A stretch of 51,939 bases of DNA from assembly GCA_964484795.1 (NCBI GenBank), contig CAZAFN010000008.1:1-51939 (forward strand), given 5' to 3'. Shown in pieces: positions 25,608 to 33,449 of the stretch. The notes below the pieces were generated by a model. That model saw only the letters and a program-made list of their open reading frames with translations. It was not told the origin of the DNA and ran no database searches. A program made the translations under genes and the position numbers. Positions within the stretch are counted from its first letter, which is position 1. Each line of letters begins with the position of its first letter. Origin of the DNA: CAZAFN01 sp964484795 (GTDB lineage: Bacteria; Pseudomonadota; Alphaproteobacteria; Methylaequorales; Methylaequoraceae).

Positions 25608-26050
25608 AACTTAATGAATTTTTTTCTTTAAACTCTATCCATACGAATATAGAAGCAGACAGCAAAAAAATGTTGTTCAAGGAAATTGCGGAATTTTTTT
25701 CTAAAAACAACAAAATTAAATCATCTAAATTCATCGACAAATTAAATGAGAGAGAAAAATTAGGATCCACAGGAATCGGTAATGGAATTGCAATACCTCA
25801 CGCAAAAATTGATGGCATAAATAAAACTCAAGTCCTTTATATAAAATTAAAAAGTGCCATAGATTTTTCATCTACAGATAAAAAAAAAGTTGATAAAATT
25901 TTTGTCATAATTGCGCCAGAAAATGCACAATCTGAACATCTTTTAATATTATCATCAATTTCAAATTTTCTTAGGAACGCGGCAAAGGTAAAAAAATTGC
26001 AGAATCTAAGCAAGTCTGAAGAAATATTAAAGCTTTTCTCTAAGGATTAA
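25604..26050 (+). CDS. ptsN: PTS IIA-like nitrogen-regulatory protein PtsN
   Basis: A 148-residue EIIA-Ntr domain that takes phosphate from NPr and modulates nitrogen and potassium responses. The phosphorylation site is His66 in IAIPHAKID, the central conserved motif. In many alphaproteobacteria it follows rpoN and hpf; here it remains though rpoN is gone, so its role is probably regulatory rather than tied to sigma-54. It is coupled to hpf by a 4-base overlap. The stop overlaps the DUF1150 stop on the opposite strand by 4 bases. Confidence 0.92.
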   Translation: MKLNEFFSLNSIHTNIEADSKKMLFKEIAEFFSKNNKIKSSKFIDKLNEREKLGSTGIGNGIAIPHAKIDGINKTQVLYIKLKSAIDFSSTDKKKVDKIFVIIAPENAQSEHLLILSSISNFLRNAAKVKKLQNLSKSEEILKLFSKD

Positions 26051-26274
26051 TGAAGACTAATGTATTTGAGTCCAGATTGCATAATCGCTGCAATTGCTGT
26101 TTCCTTGCTATCAAATGCGGCAAGCAATGTTCCATCAGAGCCATAAACTGAAAAAATGTCTGTACTCAAATTATTTTCCTGATGGATTTCTTTTTTGATA
26201 AAGGCAGAACCTAAATTATCATTTTCAAGTTGCTCAGTTGTTAAAAAATTATTTTTGTCTATTTGATTTGCCAT
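26047..26274 (-). CDS. DUF1150 family protein
   Basis: A 75-residue protein with IFSVYGSDGTLLAAFDSKETAIAAIMQSGLKYISLH in its last half, the family signature (VY...DG..la.f.....A...A...GL....lH). DUF1150 occurs almost only in alphaproteobacteria and commonly sits immediately after an Hsp20 gene; its function is unknown. It overlaps the hsp20 gene by 26 bases on the same strand, so the two are probably co-expressed. No membrane segment or signal is visible. Confidence 0.85.
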   Translation of the reverse strand: MANQIDKNNFLTTEQLENDNLGSAFIKKEIHQENNLSTDIFSVYGSDGTLLAAFDSKETAIAAIMQSGLKYISLH

Positions 26275-26722
26275 GACCCAAACTTATAAGCTTATCGCTA
26301 ATTCTATTTTTATTATCTTTTATTTCAATCTTTTTTGATTCTTCATTATTAATTGGTTGTGATAAATCAATTGATAACAACCCATTATCCATTGTTGCTT
26401 CTTCTACTTCAATTCCTTCAGCAAGAATAAAATTCCTTTGAAATTGTCTTGTGGCAATTCCTCTATGAATAAAAATTCTTTCTCCCTCGTCTTCAGGCCT
26501 ACCACCTCTGATTTGCAACTGATTCCCTTCGAGACTAATATCTAAATCTTTTTTATTAAATCCAGCAACTGCAACCGTAATCCTTAATGTATTAGGAGAA
26601 ATCTGTTCAATATTGTAGGGAGGGTAAGAATCGCTTGACAACTTTGAGATTCTATCAATTGTTCTCTCAAAATTATCAAATCCAAGAAGAAACGGACTAT
26701 TAAACAATGACATTCTATTCAT
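26249..26722 (-). CDS. Small heat-shock protein, Hsp20 family
   Basis: A 157-residue alpha-crystallin-type chaperone that holds unfolding proteins. It opens with FLLGFDNFERTIDRIS and the crystallin core spans about residues 38-135, with RITVAVAGFNKKDLDISLEGNQLQIRGG and RGIATRQFQRNFILAEGIEVEEATMDNGLLSIDL. It resembles IbpA/HspD types of alphaproteobacteria. It overlaps DUF1150 downstream. The upstream gap, to tRNA-Ala, is AT-rich with no ROSE-like hairpin recognised. Confidence 0.93.
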   Translation of the reverse strand: MNRMSLFNSPFLLGFDNFERTIDRISKLSSDSYPPYNIEQISPNTLRITVAVAGFNKKDLDISLEGNQLQIRGGRPEDEGERIFIHRGIATRQFQRNFILAEGIEVEEATMDNGLLSIDLSQPINNEESKKIEIKDNKNRISDKLISLGHGKSNRQK

Positions 26723-26864
26723 AAATCCTCTAACATGAGCAATACTAACTATCGAACCTTAAAAAGCATTCATATTTTTTTTATAACATTAAATAAAAAC
26801 ATTCAAGAAAAATTTAACAAAGATAACATTGAATCTAAGATAAAAATCTATCTCCTTATCTTTT

Positions 26865-26940
26865 TGGTGGAGCTGGACGGGATCGAACCGACGACCTTCT
26901 GAATGCCATCCAGACGCTCTCCCAACTGAGCTACAGCCCC
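26865..26940 (-). tRNA. tRNA-Ala (anticodon GGC)
   Basis: The minus strand from 26940 reads GGGGCTG TA GCTC..., with acceptor, D arm (GCTC/GAGC), T arm (GTCGG-TTCGATC-CCGTC, one mismatch-like pair) and CCA encoded at 26865-26867. The anticodon arm TCTGG-ATGGCAT-TCAGA has anticodon GGC (a closing G-U), reading GCC and GCU. Its 5' side faces the accessory block that begins at 27096, and the integrase-like fragment there suggests the site has been a recombination target. Confidence 0.96.
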
Positions 26941-27018
26941 AAATTATTTAAAAACTTATTTTATTTTAACGAAAGAAAATAAAATTAGAATTTAAAATCT
27001 TTTAAAATTATTTATTGA

Positions 27019-27062
27019 TTTATGATACAAAAAAAATATCATAAATGTTTTTATGATACAAA
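27019..27062. repeat. Triple TTTATGATA repeat (two direct, one inverted) upstream of the chimeric ORF
   Basis: TTTATGATA occurs at 27019-27027 and 27050-27058, and its exact reverse complement TATCATAAA at 27037-27045. The direct copies extend to TATGATACAAA (27021-27031 and 27052-27062), 31 bases apart. The inverted copy and the second copy form a perfect 9-base palindrome with a 4-base centre. It lies 34-77 bases upstream of the start of the integrase-like ORF, so it could be an operator or an arm/core binding site for a recombinase. It is not explained by any gene. Confidence 0.6.
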
Positions 27063-27095
27063 CTAGTATACATTAGAATTTAATTAATATTTTAA

Positions 27096-28916
27096 ATGAA
27101 ACTTTTAAAGCAAAATAAAATTTTTCATTACAGGAAGAGAATCCCAGCAGATCTCAAAGATTGTTTTTCCAATAAGATTTTTATTGCAAGATCACTTCAA
27201 ACATCAGATTTGGAATTTGCAAAAAAAAAAGGTGAGACTGTTGATCAGACCCTTGAAGGTATTTTTAAGACTATAAGAAAACAACGATCATTTAGCACTG
27301 ATGTGAAGTATATGAAAAATTTTGCTAGTGATTTAATTTTAAAAAGATTGCCAATCAAGAAAAGATCGCAAAAAAAACTAAATGTATGTTTAATAAAAAT
27401 ACCTACTTTTGAGGCTCCTCAGAGTTTTAGTTATTTTAATAGTGTCCCTAGTCTTGGGCTTGCCTATATTGCTGGATCTATAAGGGAAGCTGGTCACAAT
27501 TTACAAATTGTAGATGCACCAGGTGAGGCTATATCGCAGTACAAGTATTTTAATACCGAACACTGCAAATTATGGTCTCATGGACTAACAAAAGAAGAAA
27601 TTGTTGAAAGGATAAATCCTGACACTGATGTAATCGGTTTGACCAATATGTTTCTTCACGAATGGGAATTCATTCGAAACCTCTTAAAATTACTAAAACA
27701 TAAACATCCCAACATGACGGTTGTAATGGGTGGTGAAACAGCAACGGCTTGGTGGGATTATATGTTTAAAAATTGTCCTGAATTAGATATTTGTGTGTTA
27801 GGTGAAGGTGAAGATGCAATGGTTGGTTTGTTGGAGACGCTAGCTAACGGAGAATCTCTAGATTCTGCATCGTCAATTGCATACAGGGATAGAGGAAAAA
27901 TCTTAACCACTGAGAGAATGCAAAGAATTAAAAACATAAATGACATAGCTCTACCTGCATGGGATCTGTTCCCGATAAAAGACTATTTGGATCATGAATA
28001 TGGCAGTGGTGTTAACAGAGGTCGTTCACTACCTATGTTAAGTAGTAGGGGATGTCCATTTCAATGCACATTCTGTTCATCACCTGATATGTGGACTACA
28101 AGATATTTTGCAAGAGACCCTTCAAAGGTTGCTGATGAGATTGAAGCATACCAAAAAAAATATGATGTAAATAACATTAATTTCAATGATCTTACTGCCG
28201 TGTTAACTAAGAAATGGATTGTAGAGTTTTGTAGTGTTGTTTTGGATAGAAAACTGAATTTTTCCTGGCAATTACCATCAGGGACAAGGTCTGAAGCAGT
28301 AGACTTTGAAGCTGCAGAATTACTTTACAAATCAGGATGCAGAAATTTTGGTTATGCACCTGAAAGTGGCTCACCTAGAATGTTAAACAAAATTAAAAAG
28401 AAAGTTAAAATAGATAGCCTGATTACTTCTCTTAAATCAGCATTAAAAGCAAATCTAAAAACGCATGCCAATATAATTATTGGCTTTCCTGAAGAAAAAA
28501 TTAAAGATCTTTTTCTTACTTACAAACTTGTTCTGAAAATGGCAATTGCTGGCTTACATGGAGTGTCTGTAATGATGTTTAGCCCATATCCAGGTAGTTC
28601 ATATTACAAAGAATTAAAAAGCAGAAACAAAGTAACTGTTGACTCAACATACATATATAGTTCTTTAGATAGATCTGGTGTTTCGGCAAGAAGTTATAGT
28701 AATCATTTTAATACAAGATTCATAACAATTCTGCAATGGATCTTCTTGTTAAGCTTTTTTTCCTTAATGTATTTAGTTAGACCTCACAGAATCTTCAAGC
28801 ATTTCAAGAATTTTTTGAAGAAAAATCAAGAAACTATTATGGATCAATTTCTAGCTGAAAAATTTAAACAGATGAAAAGAAAGTTTTCAATTAAAAAAAT
28901 TAATTCCACACAATAA
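27096..28916 (+). CDS. Integrase-N-terminus / B12-binding radical SAM chimera
   Basis: A 606-residue ORF in two parts. Residues 1-65 (KIFHYRKRIPADLKD...ARSLQTSDLEFAKKKGETVDQTLE) match the DUF6538-type N-terminus of tyrosine recombinases that sit beside tRNAs. From about residue 92 it is a B12-binding radical SAM protein: cobalamin-like domain (about 92-270, PSLGLAYIAGSIREAGH, GLTNMFLHEW, VMGGETATAWW), the [4Fe-4S] cysteines C320-x3-C324-x2-C327 in RGCPFQCTFCSS, a TIM-barrel region, and a hydrophobic segment near residues 545-562. Such enzymes methylate or rearrange lipids, hopanoids or natural products. The recombinase catalytic domain is absent, so the head is a relic fused in frame. The radical SAM part has no good own ATG nearer than residue 72. 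Substrate is unknown. Confidence 0.78.
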   Translation: MKLLKQNKIFHYRKRIPADLKDCFSNKIFIARSLQTSDLEFAKKKGETVDQTLEGIFKTIRKQRSFSTDVKYMKNFASDLILKRLPIKKRSQKKLNVCLIKIPTFEAPQSFSYFNSVPSLGLAYIAGSIREAGHNLQIVDAPGEAISQYKYFNTEHCKLWSHGLTKEEIVERINPDTDVIGLTNMFLHEWEFIRNLLKLLKHKHPNMTVVMGGETATAWWDYMFKNCPELDICVLGEGEDAMVGLLETLANGESLDSASSIAYRDRGKILTTERMQRIKNINDIALPAWDLFPIKDYLDHEYGSGVNRGRSLPMLSSRGCPFQCTFCSSPDMWTTRYFARDPSKVADEIEAYQKKYDVNNINFNDLTAVLTKKWIVEFCSVVLDRKLNFSWQLPSGTRSEAVDFEAAELLYKSGCRNFGYAPESGSPRMLNKIKKKVKIDSLITSLKSALKANLKTHANIIIGFPEEKIKDLFLTYKLVLKMAIAGLHGVSVMMFSPYPGSSYYKELKSRNKVTVDSTYIYSSLDRSGVSARSYSNHFNTRFITILQWIFLLSFFSLMYLVRPHRIFKHFKNFLKKNQETIMDQFLAEKFKQMKRKFSIKKINSTQ

Positions 28917-28959
28917 AATTAATTTTAATTTTTCGAATTTTAACTTCAACAAATAAATA

Positions 28960-30378
28960 TTAAGAACCCAGTTCTTTATGTTTAAATATTTTTAAATTAG
29001 CCAAGTTAACTATCCCAACTGCTCCAAAAATTAACAATAAAGTTTCAATTTCCGTCCTAAATCTCAAACTACTCATTCCAATTGCTGGGATAAAAATTGT
29101 TAAAAAAATAGAGAATATGCACAAAAAGTAGTACTTTTGATTGGAAAAAAACATTGCATAAATCAATCCATACAGTTGAATTATTCTCATAAAAAACAGG
29201 AGTATTAAAGAAAAAAGCCAAGAAAAATTTTGTAAATTCTTAAATGAAGTTTTAAAAAAATTTTCAATTTTTTCTAGAAAATCTTCACCATTAATTTTAC
29301 TAAAACCTTCTAATTTCATTCCAAAAGCTTGATAAATAGCTGAAAATGATGGATGAAAGAGTGTTTTAAAATATCCACAAAATATTGAGTATAAAATCTC
29401 TTTTTTTTCTAATCTCTCTGTCAAAATTTTTTTGGAAATATCAAGTCTTATACCATCTAATATAGCCATATTGTTTTTATCTTCCATATTCAATTTTCCC
29501 TTTTCCATCTCAAAAATATGAACTATTTCCTTCATCATTTCAGCATCCATATCTCCGCATCCTGATTTTTCTGTTATACTAAATGCAGTAACCAAAGAAT
29601 TTGAGTGATCTCCAGTTTGTGATGTATATGTTAGTTTTCCGTATTCAGCATAATTTCTTGCCACTTGAACTGACATACCAATTAAGTATGTTAGAACAAG
29701 AAAAAAAGAAAATATAAGTTTCGAGAATCTAGAAAAATTTGTTTTTTTCAAAATAAAAAAAATAATAAGTGGAATAACCAAAACAATCGATAACTGAAAG
29801 AGTGGCCTAATTAACAACAACAAAGGGATACATAAAGATAAATAGAAGAATGATTTTTTATCTCTTAAAAAATAAAAGTTTGTAAAAAAATATATGAAGA
29901 CTGTTACAAAAAAAAGAAAAAAAGCATTAGGTAGAAAAACAGAAAATCTGTAGAAAATATGAAGATTAAACAAAATAGACAATATTACTATTATGTTGTG
30001 ATCTAATTTAAGAGTTTTTAAGATTTTTATAGTTAAAAAAATGGTTAATGAACCCAAAAAGCTTTGGAAAAAAAGTAAGGCCACTAGGTTGTTAAAACCA
30101 AAAATTTTAAAATTTAGATAAATAAATAAAGGGTATAATGGCAATCTTTGCAAAATGCTTTCAATCGGCCAAGAAGTTGACGACTCATCTATCCAAAACT
30201 TAGCAATCTCAATATATTTAAAACTTTCTATTGTAGCGTTTGGAAAATTAACGTTCCCGGTAAATAAAACCAAAAATGCAAAAAGAATAGGAGAAAGAAT
30301 ACTGAAATTTAGCAAATTTTTTTTTAACAATAACCGTGTCACTTTAAAATAATATCTTTCTAGGTACTTATTAATCAA
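28960..30378 (-). CDS. Polytopic GT-C/ArnT-like (GT39-type) glycosyltransferase
   Basis: A 472-residue membrane protein with ten or more hydrophobic segments. The order RLPLYPLFIYLNFKIFG (first loop), a long periplasmic region (about 250-350) with SGCGDMDAEMMKEIVHIF, and the C-terminal SSLRFRTEIETLLLIFGAVGI match dolichyl/undecaprenyl-phosphate-sugar dependent glycosyltransferases (PMT/ArnT relatives). Those enzymes glycosylate lipid A or proteins at the periplasmic face. The catalytic acidic residue usually in the first loop is not clearly visible (FKYIEIAKFWIDE is a candidate), so the call is of the fold. It is convergent with the radical SAM gene and divergent from the methyltransferase-GT2 fusion. 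Confidence 0.65.
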   Translation of the reverse strand: MINKYLERYYFKVTRLLLKKNLLNFSILSPILFAFLVLFTGNVNFPNATIESFKYIEIAKFWIDESSTSWPIESILQRLPLYPLFIYLNFKIFGFNNLVALLFFQSFLGSLTIFLTIKILKTLKLDHNIIVILSILFNLHIFYRFSVFLPNAFFLFFVTVFIYFFTNFYFLRDKKSFFYLSLCIPLLLLIRPLFQLSIVLVIPLIIFFILKKTNFSRFSKLIFSFFLVLTYLIGMSVQVARNYAEYGKLTYTSQTGDHSNSLVTAFSITEKSGCGDMDAEMMKEIVHIFEMEKGKLNMEDKNNMAILDGIRLDISKKILTERLEKKEILYSIFCGYFKTLFHPSFSAIYQAFGMKLEGFSKINGEDFLEKIENFFKTSFKNLQNFSWLFSLILLFFMRIIQLYGLIYAMFFSNQKYYFLCIFSIFLTIFIPAIGMSSLRFRTEIETLLLIFGAVGIVNLANLKIFKHKELGS

Positions 30379-30491
30379 ATATTACTAGTTTTTAATCAAA
30401 AAAACTTTCAATTCTCTGTTTTTTTTCATAAAAAAGAATTTTTAATTTTAATGTTATTTAAATAATTTAGATTCAACTATACTATGCAGCA

Positions 30492-31925
30492 GTGACAAGT
30501 TTAACTGAAATAAAACAATACTTTGATTCAATCGCCTTACAAAGAAAGAAATGGCTGAATAAAGGAAAATTTTTTCATCAAGAAGATTTAAGAGTGTTTA
30601 AAGATTTGATACCTGAAGGTAGTAATGTTTTGGAACTTGGGTGTGGGAATGGTCATCTTTTAAACGGTCTTAAGCCAAAAATTGGAATTGGAATTGATAT
30701 CAGTAAAAATTTGATCCAAGAGGGGAAAAAGGATTACCCAAATTTAGAATTGATTAGTGGTAATGCTGAAAACGCTGCAAAACTTGTCGACAGTAATGTT
30801 AATCTAGACTATATCATAATATGTGATTCAATTGGATACATTAAAGATATTCAAAATTTATTTGGTGAAATTCAAAAACTAACAAAGCCTCATACTCGCT
30901 TAATTATAACTTATTTTTCACCACTGTGGGTTCCATTTTTATCAATTGCAACCTTTCTAAAATTAAAAATGAAAATACCTAATACTTCATTGCTTTATCC
31001 TGCAGATATTAAAAATTTTTTAAAAATTTCAAATTTTGATACGGTAAGAACTGAAAAAAAAATCTTATTTCCATATAAGTTTTTTGGATTAGGTAGATTG
31101 ATAAACAGATTTATCGCCGTAGTTCCTTTAATCTCAAATTTGTGCCTTAGACACTATGTCATTGCAAGATCTTTGAAATCTTCTAAAAATAATGTTCCAA
31201 AATCTGCAAGCATAATTATTCCTTGCAAAAATGAAGAAAAAAACATAAAGCTAGCTATTTCACGAATTCCTAAATTTACCAATGATATTGAAGTCATCTT
31301 TGTTGAAGGAAACTCTAAGGATCGTACTTGGAATGAAATTCAAAAAGTAATAAAAGACAACAAGACTAAAAAAAAATTTTCTGTCAAAGGTTTTAAACAA
31401 AAAGGTAAAGGAAAAGCTGATGCAGTATTTCTAGGATTTGAAAAGGCCAAAAATGATGTGCTAATTATTTTAGATGCAGATTTAACAGTTGCTCCTGAGG
31501 ATCTAGGAAAATTCTGGGAAAAAATATTTTCCGGAGACGCTGAATTTGTTAATGGAACAAGATTAGTTTATCCAATGGATGATGATGCAATGAGGTATTT
31601 AAACCATATAGCTAATAGGGGATTTTCACTGCTATTTACATGGTTGCTAGGCCAAAGATATACTGACACGTTATGCGGAACAAAAGTAATAAAAAAGAAC
31701 GATTTTTTTAAAATAAAAAAACAGATTCCTGATTTTGAGGATTTTGATCCCTTTGGGGATTTTTACTTAATTTTTGGAAGTCAAAAACTTTGTTTGAAAA
31801 TGGTTGAGATTCCAATCAGATACAAGGCAAGAATTCACGGAGAAACACAAATCTCTAGATTTACCCATGGTTTGCTTCTAATCAAAATGTTACTAGTTGC
31901 TTTTTTTAGAATTAAAGCCATCTAG
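30492..31925 (+). CDS. Fused SAM methyltransferase - family 2 glycosyltransferase
   Basis: A 477-residue two-domain protein. Residues 1-220 are a class I SAM methyltransferase with the SAM loop VLELGCGNGHLL at 46-57 and IICDSIGYI later. Residues 237-477 are a GT-A family 2 transferase: ASIIIPCKNEEKNI begins at about 239, the DAD metal motif is at 328-330 (LDADLTVAP), and RIHGETQISRFTHG closes it as in dolichol-phosphate-mannose synthase-like enzymes. The start is GTG at 30492. The fusion would methylate and transfer sugars in a single step series, perhaps on an undecaprenyl-linked glycan used by the adjacent GT-C protein. The exact substrate is unknown. Confidence 0.82.
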   Translation: MTSLTEIKQYFDSIALQRKKWLNKGKFFHQEDLRVFKDLIPEGSNVLELGCGNGHLLNGLKPKIGIGIDISKNLIQEGKKDYPNLELISGNAENAAKLVDSNVNLDYIIICDSIGYIKDIQNLFGEIQKLTKPHTRLIITYFSPLWVPFLSIATFLKLKMKIPNTSLLYPADIKNFLKISNFDTVRTEKKILFPYKFFGLGRLINRFIAVVPLISNLCLRHYVIARSLKSSKNNVPKSASIIIPCKNEEKNIKLAISRIPKFTNDIEVIFVEGNSKDRTWNEIQKVIKDNKTKKKFSVKGFKQKGKGKADAVFLGFEKAKNDVLIILDADLTVAPEDLGKFWEKIFSGDAEFVNGTRLVYPMDDDAMRYLNHIANRGFSLLFTWLLGQRYTDTLCGTKVIKKNDFFKIKKQIPDFEDFDPFGDFYLIFGSQKLCLKMVEIPIRYKARIHGETQISRFTHGLLLIKMLLVAFFRIKAI

Positions 31926-32002
31926 AGATTATTTTTTAGTTAGACCTTTTATAAGTAAATCTATTTTTTATGTTAATTCATAGATTATGGTAATATAGCC
32001 TC

Positions 32003-32716
32003 ATGAAAAACCCATTAGAAATTGTTACAATCTATATAGACAATTTAGGACAAAAAAAAAACTTTAAGTTTCTTAGAGAAATTTTGAACAATGAACTCAA
32101 TTGCGTTTTTGATATAGGTTGTCATAAAGGAGAAACAATAACTTTCTTCAACAAATTTTTTAAAATAAAAAAAATATTTGCCTTTGATATTAATGAAAAT
32201 TCATTAAAAACCATTCAAAAAAAAAAAATGGAAAACGTTATTCTAATCAACAAGGGATTATCAGATAAAAAAAAAAAGATTCAGTACAAGACCAACTTTT
32301 TTTCGCCTAGCAATTCATTGTGCGAAGAAAATGTAGACAGCAGCCATAGTAAATTTAAAAAGAAAATATTAAAAATTTTTTTTTTTTACAAAAAAAATGC
32401 AACCTCCTTATGTAGTACAGATCTAATAACACTAGATTCATTTATTAAAGAAAACAAACTTACATCAATAGATATACTTAAAATTGATGCCGAGGGATAT
32501 GAATTTAAAATTCTAAAGGGGTTAAAAAACAATATACACGAAACGAAGGTGATTTTATTTGAACATCATTACGATAACTCTTTAATTAAAAATTACAAAT
32601 TTAGTGACATTAACAAATTTCTTAAAAAAAATAATTTTAAAAAGGTTTACAAAAACAAAATGTTTTTTAGAAAAATTTTTGAATATGTATATATTAACAG
32701 GTTACATTTAAAATAG
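32003..32716 (+). CDS. FkbM family methyltransferase
   Basis: A 237-residue SAM-dependent O-methyltransferase. The SAM motif is CVFDIGCHKGETITFF (about 34-49), then AFDINENSL, TLDSFIKENKLTSIDILKIDAEGYEFKILKGL (about 143-174), the FkbM signature, and VILFEHH. Such enzymes commonly methylate sugars or aglycones of surface glycans. It follows the methyltransferase-GT2 gene by 77 bases and is convergent with a phosphodiesterase-like gene. It is especially lysine-rich and AT-rich, in line with the island. Confidence 0.8.
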   Translation: MKNPLEIVTIYIDNLGQKKNFKFLREILNNELNCVFDIGCHKGETITFFNKFFKIKKIFAFDINENSLKTIQKKKMENVILINKGLSDKKKKIQYKTNFFSPSNSLCEENVDSSHSKFKKKILKIFFFYKKNATSLCSTDLITLDSFIKENKLTSIDILKIDAEGYEFKILKGLKNNIHETKVILFEHHYDNSLIKNYKFSDINKFLKKNNFKKVYKNKMFFRKIFEYVYINRLHLK

Positions 32717-32731
32717 ATTAATTTTTAGAAA

Positions 32732-33445
32732 CTACATACAGTGTAGATGTTTTGGAGGAATTTTACTCAGAATTACTCTTGCAGAGTTATTTTTTAAAAT
32801 TTCGCAAATTTTAAATTTAGAATTGATCGTAAAAACGAATATTTCTTCAGGTAAAAAAATGTTTTTCACCAACTCAAAATGCCCAATTGGGACGCTTATT
32901 CCATCAAATTGAAAAAAAAAAGTCAGAAAATCAAGAATATAGACAAAAAAGGTGTTTTCAAAAAAAATCGGTAAAAAGAAAACGGTTTTAATTTTTTTAC
33001 TTGCTAGATATTTTAGTTTTAAAAAATTTTGACTCTCCAAAAACAATAAATGTTCTTTTGAAACTTCCTTCAATAAGCTTTTTACTTTTGATAAATCTTT
33101 AATTTTCACATCTCCTAAATTCTTAAAATCAAGCCAAATTGGAACATCATCAGGAAAATGAAGGTCATTTAGAACAGGAAGGTTTTCCAAATTTGTTTGA
33201 ATTAAATTTTTATGTGAAACATAAATTTTATTTTTTCTTGAATCATATTGACAATCTAGCTCTACACCAGTCCAACCCCATTTCTTAGTTTTAAGTATTG
33301 AAGCTTGCAAATTTGATTCTGATTTAAAAAAACCTTCCCCTCCTCTATGAGCCCATATTTCAGTTAATTTTTTTTCAGATTCCTTCGTTGTAAAAACAAA
33401 AACGCCTCCCAACAGTAAAAGTATAAAAATTATTTTTTTTTTCAA
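32732..33445 (-). CDS. Glycerophosphodiester phosphodiesterase-like protein, membrane-anchored or secreted
   Basis: A 237-residue protein with an N-terminal hydrophobic segment (about residues 4-20) and a GDPD-like TIM-barrel start: WAHRGGEGFFKSESNL (HRG, EN-like), WTGVELDCQYDSRKNKIYVSHKNL (ExD and the second His). The usual E/H/D catalytic set is largely visible, but the central EN is altered and the chain is a little short, so activity is uncertain. It hydrolyses glycerophosphodiesters or related phospho-head-groups in known members. It lies 4 bases downstream of the EptA-like gene on the same strand, suggesting joint handling of a phospholipid-derived head group. Confidence 0.6.
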   Translation of the reverse strand: MKKKIIFILLLLGGVFVFTTKESEKKLTEIWAHRGGEGFFKSESNLQASILKTKKWGWTGVELDCQYDSRKNKIYVSHKNLIQTNLENLPVLNDLHFPDDVPIWLDFKNLGDVKIKDLSKVKSLLKEVSKEHLLFLESQNFLKLKYLASKKIKTVFFLPIFFENTFFVYILDFLTFFFQFDGISVPIGHFELVKNIFLPEEIFVFTINSKFKICEILKNNSARVILSKIPPKHLHCM

Positions 33446-33449
33446 TTTT

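Noticed and set aside
28917..28959. Possible bidirectional terminator between the radical SAM and GT-C genes
   Set aside because: The A/T-only repeats are weak and could arise by base composition alone.
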